A stretch of DNA of 46,375 bases from a virus. The notes below the pieces were generated by a model, which saw only the letters and a program-made list of their open reading frames with translations, was not told the origin of the DNA and did no database searches. Position numbers and translations under genes: made by a program. Shown here one piece after another: positions 6,453 through 13,119 of the stretch; within the stretch, counting starts at the first letter, position 1, and every line of letters begins with the position of its first letter. The stretch covers positions 1-46,375 of IMG/VR virus record IMGVR_UViG_3300036853_000321; one strand, written 5' to 3'.

Positions 6453-7182
6453 CGCGTCCTCCTCGCTCCATGAACCGCCGCACGGCATCCGCGCTGCGCG
6501 CCTCCTGGGCCGACAGCAGCGGGGCCTGCGATCGCTCGTCCTCCCAGCGCCTCTGGTTCAGGTACGTGGTCGGGTGCGGGATGTACGCGCCGCCCTCGCC
6601 GACCCACTCCGGGCTCTTCGTCTGCCAGGCCAGCGCCGCCAGGACCGTGGCCAGCTCGGGCTTCGCGCTCGCCCAGGCCAGCGCCGCCTCCAGCTTCTTG
6701 ACCTTGCGGGGGTAGGCCGCCCAGAACACCAGGAAGTCCCCGCTGTACGCCGCCTCGACCTGGCGCCGCTTGGCCAGGGCCGCCCGGCTCATGGAATTAC
6801 AACTCCTGATCCTGAGCTTCGAAGGGATCAGACCGGCCGGATCAGGCTCAGACCGGAACAGATCCAGAGATCCGGATAGAACCCCCCCTACCCCCCCATC
6901 AACCAGTAGGGTCGAATCGTCAACTAATAGGGTCGATTGTCGATTACCAGGGTCGTTTGACCCTGGTGATAGGGTCGTTGACCCTGGTGATTGATGGAGG
7001 TCGCTACTACCAGCAGGGCCGGCGGCCCCATTAGCAGGGTCAATAACCCTGGTCACCTTCTCGTCCGTGAGCCAGCGGGTGCCGCACTTGTAGCACCTTC
7101 GCCTACGCTCGATGACGTTGCCCACGGTGGGCCGGCTGTCGGTCACCGAGTTGCCCCTGGAACTGCAGCGCGGGCAGTTCAC
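6433..7182 (-). CDS. Replication initiator-like protein with N-terminal zinc ribbon
   Basis: This is a 249-residue protein. Residues 1-45 form a four-Cys ribbon (C3-x2-C6 and C30-x2-C33, with VTDSRPTVGNVIERRRRC) that closely resembles the NrdR-type zinc ribbon. A low-complexity middle (STLLVDDSTLLVDGG) is encoded by the iterons. The C-terminal part, FLVFWAAYPRKVKKLEAALA, then WVGEGGAYIPHPTTYLNQRR, matches the typical C-terminus of phage replication initiator (O-like) proteins. The GTG at 7182 overlaps queE by GTGA. Like lambda gene O, it seems to contain its own origin. Initiator identity rests on the C-terminal pattern and the iterons. Confidence 0.65.
   Translation of the reverse strand: MNCPRCSSRGNSVTDSRPTVGNVIERRRRCYKCGTRWLTDEKVTRVIDPANGAAGPAGSSDLHQSPGSTTLSPGSNDPGNRQSTLLVDDSTLLVDGGVGGVLSGSLDLFRSEPDPAGLIPSKLRIRSCNSMSRAALAKRRQVEAAYSGDFLVFWAAYPRKVKKLEAALAWASAKPELATVLAALAWQTKSPEWVGEGGAYIPHPTTYLNQRRWEDERSQAPLLSAQEARSADAVRRFMERGGRDAFSTK
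6905..7057. repeat. Iteron block, putative replication origin
   Basis: AGGGTCG starts at 6908, 6929, 6949 and 6971, i.e. every 20-22 bases, with a fifth related unit at 7036. The last three are dyads: CCAGGGTC-GTTT-GACCCTGG (6947-6966), AGGGTC-GTT-GACCCT (6971-6985) and AGGGT-CAATA-ACCCT (7036-7050). The block is more AT-rich than its surroundings and lies inside the initiator gene. A homopyrimidine run is found at 6881-6900. Confidence 0.65.
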
Positions 7183-7814
7183 TTGACCCCCCAGGTCCGG
7201 TGCGCCTGGGTGGACAGCGCCCACCTCGCCCCGGCGCTGCCGGTGGCCAGCAGGCCGATCACCTCGGACAGGTTGTTGGTGCCGTCCAGCGCCGTCATCG
7301 GCTGGAGGTATCGGTGGAAGAACGTGGTCTCGCGGTCGAGCGCCGTGATCTCCTGCCAGCCCCAGCCGGGCCGCACCACCACCTTGAGCGTGTGCCCGGT
7401 GCGCTGGGGGTAGTTGAGCTCCTTGGGGCTCACCGTCAGCCAGTCGACGGGGCAGCCCTCGATGGCGCGCACCCCGCTGGTCTCCAGGTGGACGCGCATG
7501 CCGTAGGAGTGCAGGAGGTCCACGAGCGGCACGAGGTCGTGGTCGGTCGGCTCCCCCCCGGTGATGACCGCTATCCCGCTGGCCGCCATCTGCCAGGCCC
7601 GGCGGGCGAGGTCAGCTGCGGTCACCCGCTCGGTCATCTTCCACGGCGCCTCGTCGCACTCCTTGCGGATGGCGCAGCCGCTGACCGAGCAGCCGGCAAG
7701 GCGGATGAACACCATTGGATAGCCCACGAAGTGCCCCTCGCCCTGCAGGCTCTTGAACACGGCCGAGACGGGGTAGGCGTACGCCTGGGCGGCGCCGATG
7801 ATGTCGTCGCTCAT
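7179..7814 (-). CDS. queE: QueE-like 7-carboxy-7-deazaguanine synthase (radical SAM)
   Basis: This is a 211-residue protein. SAVFKSLQGEGHFVGYPMVF and IRLAGC form the typical QueE N-terminus; TGGEP (85-89) is the radical-SAM glycine motif, and HLETSG and DWLTVSPKE (to residue 132) are family hallmarks. QueE rearranges carboxy-tetrahydropterin to 7-carboxy-7-deazaguanine, using S-adenosylmethionine and a 4Fe-4S cluster. The cluster cysteines are spaced C42-x4-C47-x5-C53 rather than the canonical CX3CX2C, which is odd. ATGA overlap with the DpdA-like gene and GTGA overlap with the initiator place it in one operon. No queC, queD or folE is present, so earlier substrates must come from the host. 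Confidence 0.8.
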   Translation of the reverse strand: MSDDIIGAAQAYAYPVSAVFKSLQGEGHFVGYPMVFIRLAGCSVSGCAIRKECDEAPWKMTERVTAADLARRAWQMAASGIAVITGGEPTDHDLVPLVDLLHSYGMRVHLETSGVRAIEGCPVDWLTVSPKELNYPQRTGHTLKVVVRPGWGWQEITALDRETTFFHRYLQPMTALDGTNNLSEVIGLLATGSAGARWALSTQAHRTWGVK

Positions 7815-8404
7815 GTGGTCGCCTCGAGGAACGAGCGGAGCTGCGCCCGCTGCTTGCGGTGGAACCAGCCGCTGCCGTCGACCGAGACGGCGCCAGCTCG
7901 CTCGCACATGGCCAGCCGGTCGGGCCCGCTCACCCGCCCGACGTGGACGCGCCCCGGGAACCTCGCGCACCAGGGCTGGACCGCCGCCAGCTTGAACTGC
8001 GTTGAGCCGCCGATGAACAGCATGCACTCGTCGTCGGGGACGTCGTCGAAGGTCATCCCGTCCTGGCAGACGAACGCCGGCCGGAACCCGCGGGCCACCA
8101 CCTCGCCGCGGTACTGGTGCCAGGACTCGATGGTCCGGTCACGCAGCATCATCACGTCGGGCACCGCGGCCCACACCGGCTGGGTGCCGGACCTGGCCGC
8201 CCAGTCCAGCAGCTTCATCCAGGGGGCGGGGTCGAACTCGACGTTGCGCTGCCAGCACCCGTAGGCGCCGTTGTCGAGGGCGTAGGGCAGGAAGGGGAAG
8301 GGCCCGCGCTGGCCACCTGGGGAGTAGAGGTGGCCGAGGCGGCCGACGTGGCGCCCGGCCATGTAGCCGAACTCCATGCTGGTGTGGTTCGAGACCATGA
8401 CCAT
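7811..8404 (-). CDS. dpdA: DpdA-like 7-deazaguanine DNA transglycosylase
   Basis: This is a 197-residue protein. Motifs LDNGAYGCW, PDVMM, FVCQDGMTFDDVP, CMLFIGGSTQFKL and HVGRVSGPDRLAMC followed by AGAVSVDGSGW match my recollection of phage DpdA proteins, relatives of tRNA-guanine transglycosylase that exchange guanine in DNA for a 7-deazaguanine base. The neighbouring queE gives strong contextual support. It starts at the ATG at 8404 in a TGATG overlap with the methyltransferase gene and ends with an ATGA overlap into queE. It is shorter than bacterial DpdA, as phage forms tend to be. It could in principle be a different TGT-fold enzyme, but the pairing argues for DNA modification. Confidence 0.7.
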   Translation of the reverse strand: MVMVSNHTSMEFGYMAGRHVGRLGHLYSPGGQRGPFPFLPYALDNGAYGCWQRNVEFDPAPWMKLLDWAARSGTQPVWAAVPDVMMLRDRTIESWHQYRGEVVARGFRPAFVCQDGMTFDDVPDDECMLFIGGSTQFKLAAVQPWCARFPGRVHVGRVSGPDRLAMCERAGAVSVDGSGWFHRKQRAQLRSFLEATT

Positions 8405-9432
8405 CACGTGCGTTGCCTGACGCCTCGGGCCAGCTGCTCGACCAGGGTCACGAAGGCGAACGCCGCACACTGCGGGACCGCGGCGTTGCCGAGGAGGCGA
8501 AGTTGCGCGGGTCGTGAAGTACGTCTGTCCATCCATCGGGAAACCCCATAAGGCACTCGACGAACCGCGGGTTCAGGACCATCCCACTCCCCGATGCGGT
8601 CGGGGCCTGGCGGGAAACGGTGGACGTACCCCGCGTCGCCGCGTCCGTCAGCGAGACCCCCGGCTTCGCCTTCGACCCGGGGAGGTTGCGCGACCCCGAG
8701 CTGCGCCCGTCCCCCGCCGTCGGGGTGGGCCAGCGCCTGGCCATCGTCCGCGCCACCTCTTCCTCCAGGTCCCCGTGGCCGCCGTTCGCCTGCCTGGCGT
8801 GCGAAGTCCCGCTCACCGTTCCCGGGTACGTCTTGACCGTTCGTCCTGCCCGCTCTGCCCGCGGCGTCGGCCACATCGAGCGCGCGACTCTCTCCGGAAG
8901 CGAGTCGTCTCCCGCCGGTCTGCGGTCGAGGTCGCGACAGCCCTTCCAGTCCCGGGCGAGTGGTGTAGGCCAGGAGGAAGAGTCGGTTGCGTCGGTGGGG
9001 AGCACCGACCTGGGCCGCGGAGAACAGACCCCACTCCGCATCGAACCCGAGACGGGCAAGGTCGGCCAGCACGTCACGCAGTCCGCTCGTCCGCAACCCT
9101 GGCACGTTCTCGACGAACACGGCGCGGGGGCAGAGAACCGCAACGACTCTTGCGAACTCGGGCCAGAGCCAGCGCGCGTCCGCGGTGCCCTGCTTCTTGC
9201 CGGCAACGCTGTGGGGCTGGCAGGGAAAGCCCCCGCAGATGAGGTCCACAGCTGGAGCTGCACCATCGATGTCCCTCACGTCCTCGTAGCAAGGCACCTC
9301 GGGCCAGTGGTGGCGCAGCACCGCGCGCGCCGCCGGGTCCTTCTCGCAGAACCACCGCGTGGGCCCGTGGCCCAGGGACTCCATCGCACGCTCGAGGCCG
9401 CCCACCCCGGAGAACAGACTCCCGACGGTCAC
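8404..9432 (-). CDS. Cytosine-5 DNA methyltransferase (Dcm-like)
   Basis: This is a 342-residue protein. Motif I is TVGSLFSGVGGLERA, motif IV GGFPCQPHS with catalytic C71, motif VI FVENVPGL (108-112), motif VIII QVGAPHRRNR (141-150), and motif X LLGNAAVPQ near 313-321. It should transfer a methyl group from S-adenosylmethionine to C5 of cytosine in a specific sequence, protecting phage DNA. The GTG at 9432 overlaps the upstream stop by GTGA. The target-recognition part (roughly 8530-9010) is also open in a second frame that itself reads like the recognition domain of other phage methyltransferases. No partner endonuclease gene is visible. Confidence 0.85.
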   Translation of the reverse strand: MTVGSLFSGVGGLERAMESLGHGPTRWFCEKDPAARAVLRHHWPEVPCYEDVRDIDGAAPAVDLICGGFPCQPHSVAGKKQGTADARWLWPEFARVVAVLCPRAVFVENVPGLRTSGLRDVLADLARLGFDAEWGLFSAAQVGAPHRRNRLFLLAYTTRPGLEGLSRPRPQTGGRRLASGESRALDVADAAGRAGRTNGQDVPGNGERDFARQAGERRPRGPGGRGGADDGQALAHPDGGGRAQLGVAQPPRVEGEAGGLADGRGDAGYVHRFPPGPDRIGEWDGPEPAVRRVPYGVSRWMDRRTSRPAQLRLLGNAAVPQCAAFAFVTLVEQLARGVRQRT

Positions 9433-9863
9433 GCCGCCACCCGCTGCGCCTGCACCTTGGGCGAGGTGCGGATGCGCTCCGCGGTGGCCACGAGCTCGGG
9501 CCGGCGAGACATGGCCGTGAGCGACTGCAGGACCGTGGCGTGGGACCGGCGCAGGTGCCGGCCGATTGACTTGAGGGTGTACCCCGCGTCCCGCAGCACC
9601 CGCATGGCCACCCACCGGGCGTGGACGAGCTCCTTCTCCCGGCGGCGGCCGACCAGCCCAGGCCGCGTGACCTCCATGGCCACGCAGGTGGCCGCCAGGA
9701 TGGCGCGCGCGAACGGGTCGAGGTCGTGGGACCGGCGCTGCTCCTGCCGGTCCCGCTCGAGGACCGCCCACATCGCGTCCTCGTAGTTCTCCGTGTCGAG
9801 GAAGACCGCCCAGAACAGCCGCAGCCGCTCCCGCACCCGCTCCCTGCCGGCGGCGACGGTCAT
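9429..9863 (-). CDS. DnaA domain IV-like DNA-binding protein
   Basis: This is a 144-residue protein. Residues about 80-115 (ARWVAMRVLRDAGYTLKSIG, then RHLRRSHATVLQSL) reproduce the helix-turn-helix of DnaA domain IV, where RQIAMYL and GGRDHTTVLHA normally stand. The ATPase domains of DnaA are absent. It may bind DnaA-box-like sites to regulate replication or transcription; such truncated forms occur in phages. The ATG at 9863 has GGGGAGG six bases upstream and an ATGA overlap with the preceding gene; the stop overlaps the methyltransferase by GTGA. DNA binding is well supported, the function is not. Confidence 0.65.
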   Translation of the reverse strand: MTVAAGRERVRERLRLFWAVFLDTENYEDAMWAVLERDRQEQRRSHDLDPFARAILAATCVAMEVTRPGLVGRRREKELVHARWVAMRVLRDAGYTLKSIGRHLRRSHATVLQSLTAMSRRPELVATAERIRTSPKVQAQRVAA

Positions 9864-10048
9864 GTGAACCTCCCCACGTACTCGCGCAGCACGTCCTCGA
9901 TGACCTCCAGCTCCCGCGGCGTCATCAGCCCGGTCAGCGCCTTGTGGCGGATGAGGGTGCGGAGATCCTCCACCGTCTCCCGGGCGCTGGTCGGCCAGCG
10001 GATCGCGGTATGGGCCGCGATGGGCGCCTGGCAGCTAGGGCAGATCAC
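9860..10048 (-). CDS. Small protein with N-terminal CxxC
   Basis: This 62-residue protein starts at a GTG (MICPSCQAPIAAH) that overlaps the upstream stop by GTGA; a longer start at 10063 is less likely. The CPSC pair plus a nearby His could bind zinc with a partner, or in a dimer. The remainder, ETVEDLRTLIRHKALTGLMT and PRELEVIEDVLREYV, is helical. It sits directly upstream of the DnaA domain IV-like gene with an ATGA overlap. The family is not recognised and no function is proposed. Confidence 0.6.
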   Translation of the reverse strand: MICPSCQAPIAAHTAIRWPTSARETVEDLRTLIRHKALTGLMTPRELEVIEDVLREYVGRFT

Positions 10049-10464
10049 GGCTGCACGTCCCACGGCTCGGCTGCGGTGCTCGGCTCTGTGATCTCGCCCC
10101 TCAACTTCATCAGCGCCGCCTCGGCCTTCTGCTTGGCCCAGTGCGCGCGCATCTTCTCCGCCTGCTCCCGGCGGGCGGCGGCCACCTGCTCAGCGCGCGC
10201 CACGCACGTCTTCGCCGTGCCCGTGGAGCCGCTGTGGCCTTCGGCCTGGCAGTACTGGCAGCGGGGCTCTCCGGTCACCTGGGAGCGCCAGGCGATGATC
10301 GTGCGGCCCTCCGCCGACAGCACCAGCGCCTCCCGCCCATATCCGGCGTCTACCTGCTCAACTGTCCAGCGCGTCTCGGCGTCGATGTTGGAGTAGACTC
10401 GCGCAAGTGTCGGTAACGCCCGAGCCTTCAGGCGACAGTGCGATCCCCGTATTGGCCTGGCCAT
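10045..10464 (-). CDS. Hypothetical basic protein with Cys motif
   Basis: This 139-residue protein is basic at both ends. The middle has RCQYCQAEGHSGSTGTAKTC, a possible three-Cys/one-His metal site, followed by a long Ala/Glu/Lys-rich helix likely to form a coiled coil (QVAAARREQAEKMRAHWAKQ). The first half, RWTVEQVDAGYGREALVLSA, looks like a small beta fold. It starts at the ATG at 10464, downstream of a control region. It is the first secure gene of the leftward run that includes modification, replication and lysis genes. The family is not recognised. Confidence 0.6.
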   Translation of the reverse strand: MARPIRGSHCRLKARALPTLARVYSNIDAETRWTVEQVDAGYGREALVLSAEGRTIIAWRSQVTGEPRCQYCQAEGHSGSTGTAKTCVARAEQVAAARREQAEKMRAHWAKQKAEAALMKLRGEITEPSTAAEPWDVQP

Positions 10465-10467
10465 GGG

Positions 10468-10725
10468 TCACGCCGCCTCGCCTTCGTATGATGTGGTCAG
10501 AGAGGCGTCATCAACGGCATCTAGGGGGGGCGATGCCACCGGGTGACGGGGACGGCTCTTGATGGAGCCACCGACGGTGATGCCAGCGATGGTGGCATGT
10601 AGTTGCGGGATGCGACGTTCACTCGCCTCGCCTACAAGGAGGGGTGTAGATGGCCCCGCAGTCCGCGTGCGGGGTAACCTAAGTCCCTCCTGGGCGAGGT
10701 AGGCGGGGCTTGAGACGCCTTGCAT
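10468..10725 (-). CDS. Possible small gene in the control region (85 aa)
   Basis: An 85-codon frame starts with an ATG that has GGAGG six bases upstream and ends four bases before the next gene, which favours a real gene. Against it, third-position G+C is only about 65 percent by my count, lower than in neighbouring genes. The frame is crossed by dyads that look like operators, and the predicted protein (MQGVSSPAYLAQEGLRLPRT start) resembles nothing I know. It may be a leader gene, or chance coding in a regulatory stretch. Confidence 0.35.
   Translation of the reverse strand: MQGVSSPAYLAQEGLRLPRTRTAGPSTPLLVGEASERRIPQLHATIAGITVGGSIKSRPRHPVASPPLDAVDDASLTTSYEGEAA
10485..10514 (-). promoter_or_regulatory. 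Candidate promoter for the leftward early run
   Basis: On the minus strand TTGATG (10514-10509) and CATACG (10490-10485) are 18 bases apart, about 20 bases before the ATG at 10464. The matches are partial. If used, the transcript would begin near 10478 and the 85-codon frame would not be translated from it. Confidence 0.3.
10579..10598. promoter_or_regulatory. Operator-like dyad, shared with 40.9 kb
   Basis: ATGCCA (10580-10585) and TGGCAT (10593-10598) are inverted around seven bases. The 13-mer GATGCCAGCGATG at 10579-10591 recurs exactly at 40907-40919 inside a large palindrome in the divergent control region. A related GGCATC/GATGCC inverted pair lies at about 10517-10537. One regulator could bind both regions. 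Confidence 0.45.
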
Positions 10726-10804
10726 GACCTACCTCCAGGGGTATGTGGTTGGACACCGAAGTGGTCTTCCCCTGCCTCATCGACTCGGAGCCACCCGCAG
10801 CCGC

Positions 10805-10901
10805 TACAGTGTCCCAACGTCTCTCCGGGAGGAGGTAGGTCGGAGGACGCGGCAGCGAGCAGCTCGGAAGCGACGAGGCAAGAGACAGTTGAGACACTGT
10901 A
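10805..10901. repeat. Distant inverted repeat beside the integrase gene
   Basis: TACAGTGTCCCAAC (10805-10818) and GTTGAGACACTGTA (10888-10901) are inverted repeats with 13 of 14 positions paired, 69 bases apart. They lie in a gene-poor stretch just past the integrase 3' end, where attP arms are often found. They could be integrase arm sites or a pair of operators. No core site can be identified without the host sequence. Confidence 0.4.
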
Positions 10902-10948
10902 TGACGACGGGTACGCCCCTCCACCGACCAAGTCAACACCGAGAGCTC

Positions 10949-10991
10949 AAAAAAAGAGAGGGCCGCCCGGCTCACCACCGGACGACCCTCT
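10949..10991 (-). terminator. Strong intrinsic terminator after the integrase gene
   Basis: Read on the minus strand, a 14-bp stem (10991-10978 with 10970-10957, two G-U pairs, 7-base loop) is followed by a run of seven T residues (10955-10949). It lies about 60 bases after the integrase stop and should end leftward transcription of the integrase/recombination block. It is the clearest Rho-independent terminator in the window. Confidence 0.85.
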
Positions 10992-11050
10992 GCTGGCGGG
11001 GCCGAGACCTCGCCGTTACCGGGCGGTACAATCCACAGGATGCTCCCGGC

Positions 11051-12136
11051 CTAGCCGGCTGTCGACTCTTCCTCTGGGACGTCGATCACCTCGGGGGCCG
11101 GCGCCTTCTTCGGGCGCATCGGGCCATTGGCTCGCAAGGACTTCGCGATGCTCGTCGACCGCTCGTTCATGCGCATCAGCCCGGCCTCCCGGTGGCGCCT
11201 GGCGATGTTGATGTAGCGCCTCGCCGTCTTCTCGTCACTCCACCCACCGATGGACATCAGCGTCTCGATGTCCACCCCGTTGGTGGCGCCGTCGGTCGCC
11301 CAGGTGTGGCGGAGGGTGTGCAGCCAGATGGGCTGGCCCGCCGGGCCCGTCACCCCGGCGAGGTCCCGCGCGTCCCTGAACCACTTCCCCAGCGTGGAGC
11401 GGGAGATGGGGCCGTCGGGGAGGAACGGTGTGGAGAAGACGTACGGGCTGGTGCCATCAGTCGGGATCATGTCGAGCACCAGCCGGGCGGTGGTGGTCAG
11501 CGGGATCTCGCGGTCGCGCGCCCCCTTCGTCCTGTGCCAGGGCAGCTTGATCAGCCCGATGTCGAGGTCCACCTCCGACCACACCAGCTCGCGGAGCTCG
11601 TCCCGCCGGCAGCCGGTCTCGTAGTCGAGCAGCAGGAAGTAGCGCAGCAGCGGGCGCGCGCACTTCACGATTTTGAGGAACTCCTCCTGGCTGATGGAGA
11701 AGTCCCGGTCGTGGATGGGGCGCTCGTCGAGCATCCCCGAGAGCGGGTTGCGGGGGATGATCCTCTTCTTCACTGCCTGGCTCAGGCACGACTGCGCCGA
11801 GCGCAGCTCCCGGTTGATGGTGGCGGCCTTGGGCATCCGCTTCGTCCACCGGCCGACGTGCGTGCGCCGCCAGGCCCGGTACTCGTCGGCCCGCTCCAGG
11901 GTGACCGCGTCCCACGGCAAGTCGCCGAAGTGCTCCAGCAGGCGGCGCGCCTGGTACCGCTGGCCGCGGTCCCACGACTTGATCCTCATCCGCCCGCCCT
12001 CGGTGAGGGTCGTGCCGAAGGCGTGGTACTTCACCCACAGGTCGCGAAAGGAGGGCTTCGGCCCGCTTCGCTCCTTCAGAAACTCCGCGAACGCGGCCAT
12101 CAACTCTGCATTGCCAAACTCATCGAGCATAGTCAT
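11051..12136 (-). CDS. int: Tyrosine-recombinase integrase
   Basis: This is a 361-residue protein. The catalytic set is visible: R177 in ETGCRRDEL, K204 in RTKGARDREI, H273-x2-R276 in LHTLRHTWA, W299 in GGWSDEKT (usual His position) and nucleophile Y308 in ARRYINIA. Residues about 25-130 form the core-binding domain. It inserts the phage genome at the host attachment site and, with a directionality factor, excises it; this marks the phage as temperate. The ATG at 12136 has a GGGAGGG site. Its promoter probably lies in 12137-12219 with the dyads there, and a strong terminator follows. The small HTH gene at 14283 is a possible excisionase. Confidence 0.92.
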   Translation of the reverse strand: MTMLDEFGNAELMAAFAEFLKERSGPKPSFRDLWVKYHAFGTTLTEGGRMRIKSWDRGQRYQARRLLEHFGDLPWDAVTLERADEYRAWRRTHVGRWTKRMPKAATINRELRSAQSCLSQAVKKRIIPRNPLSGMLDERPIHDRDFSISQEEFLKIVKCARPLLRYFLLLDYETGCRRDELRELVWSEVDLDIGLIKLPWHRTKGARDREIPLTTTARLVLDMIPTDGTSPYVFSTPFLPDGPISRSTLGKWFRDARDLAGVTGPAGQPIWLHTLRHTWATDGATNGVDIETLMSIGGWSDEKTARRYINIARRHREAGLMRMNERSTSIAKSLRANGPMRPKKAPAPEVIDVPEEESTAG

Positions 12137-12173
12137 CGCCTAGCACCCTCCCGTTGTGTGCTCTGAATGCTAG

Positions 12174-12209
12174 CATAGCTAGCTATGATACCTCACAGGG
12201 TATTCCCTG
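12174..12209. promoter_or_regulatory. Two dyads upstream of the integrase gene
   Basis: The perfect palindrome CATAGCTAGCTATG (12174-12187) is followed by CAGGG-TATT-CCCTG (12196-12209), in the short gap between recT and int. On the minus strand TATCAT overlaps the first palindrome and could be a -10 box, though no good -35 is visible. Regulation of int by a repressor is plausible. The second dyad resembles the origin dyads and the one at 3924-3943. Confidence 0.45.
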
Positions 12210-12219
12210 GCGTACCGCG

Positions 12220-13119
12220 CTACCCCTCGGAACCCGGCTCTCTGTCGGGCGTTGCGGGCGGCGGAGGTGGCGTCACCACCTGAATATCCAGCTGCGACTT
12301 GCGCCCCTTGAGCGGGAGTCGGCGGCCCTCGACGGGCTCCGTGTCGGCCTCGCCCTCGCCGGGGACCACGATGCCGTCCACGTCGAGCGCCTCGATCAGG
12401 TTCTGCCCCACCCCGGCGTCGGCGTGCTCATCCATCATTACTGCGCGCTGGAGCTCGATGGACCCCGGCAGCATCTTGCACAGCCGGCGGAGGACGGTCT
12501 TCTTCGCCATCTCGGGGAAGTGCGAGGTCCAGGGGCTGGGGAACTTGAACTTCTGCGACGCCTGGTAGCCCTGACTGTTGTCGCGGATGCGCTCCACCTC
12601 GCCGAGGGACATCACCTCGAACTGCCAGCCGCCATCCTTCATATGCGCCACCGCATACACGTAGATGAGCCCGCCCCAGTCAGGGTCGCGGGAGGGGACG
12701 TGGTGCAGCCGCTCGTGCAGCCCGTACTCGTAGTCGAACTTGTCGTTGGCGTACACCACCCGGGCAGAGACGGTGCTGATGAGCGCGGACTGGCGCGCAA
12801 TCTTCAGCAGCCCGCGGTAGCCCGGGATGAGAGTGACCTCCTTGCCGAACGGCACGAGGTACGCCTCCCCGAGGAGCCCGTCGCACTCCAGCCCGAGCTG
12901 CGCCGACTGCAGCACCGCGCCCAGGAGTGAGCGGATGTCGCATTGGAGTAGCTTAGGGTTTCGCCTGACGGCGGACAGCGCCACCCGGATCATGCGCTCC
13001 GCCTTGATGTGGGCGGGGAGCGCCGCCATCAGCTGCGGCGCCATCTTCTGCAGCGCCAGCGCGACGGTGCCGGCCCCGGGCTTCGCCGCTGGAGCCGCCG
13101 CCACCGCCGACTCACTCAT
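12220..13119 (-). CDS. recT: RecT-family single-strand annealing protein
   Basis: This is a 299-residue protein. The RecT core is clear from about residue 25 to 235: ERMIRVALSAVRRNPKLLQC, LLGAVLQSAQLGLECDG, GEAYLVPFGKEVTLIPGYRG, LLKIARQS, and AKKTVLRRLCKMLP. It anneals complementary single strands and promotes strand exchange in phage recombination, using ends resected by a partner exonuclease; the nuclease gene 85 bases upstream is the likely partner. The C-terminal 60 residues are acidic and proline-rich. The ATG start overlaps a putative 30-codon gene by eight bases. Confidence 0.93.
   Translation of the reverse strand: MSESAVAAAPAAKPGAGTVALALQKMAPQLMAALPAHIKAERMIRVALSAVRRNPKLLQCDIRSLLGAVLQSAQLGLECDGLLGEAYLVPFGKEVTLIPGYRGLLKIARQSALISTVSARVVYANDKFDYEYGLHERLHHVPSRDPDWGGLIYVYAVAHMKDGGWQFEVMSLGEVERIRDNSQGYQASQKFKFPSPWTSHFPEMAKKTVLRRLCKMLPGSIELQRAVMMDEHADAGVGQNLIEALDVDGIVVPGEGEADTEPVEGRRLPLKGRKSQLDIQVVTPPPPPATPDREPGSEG

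Noticed and set aside
10724-12166. 480-codon plus-strand frame across int
   Set aside because: It runs through the terminator, the dyads and the whole integrase gene in antisense.
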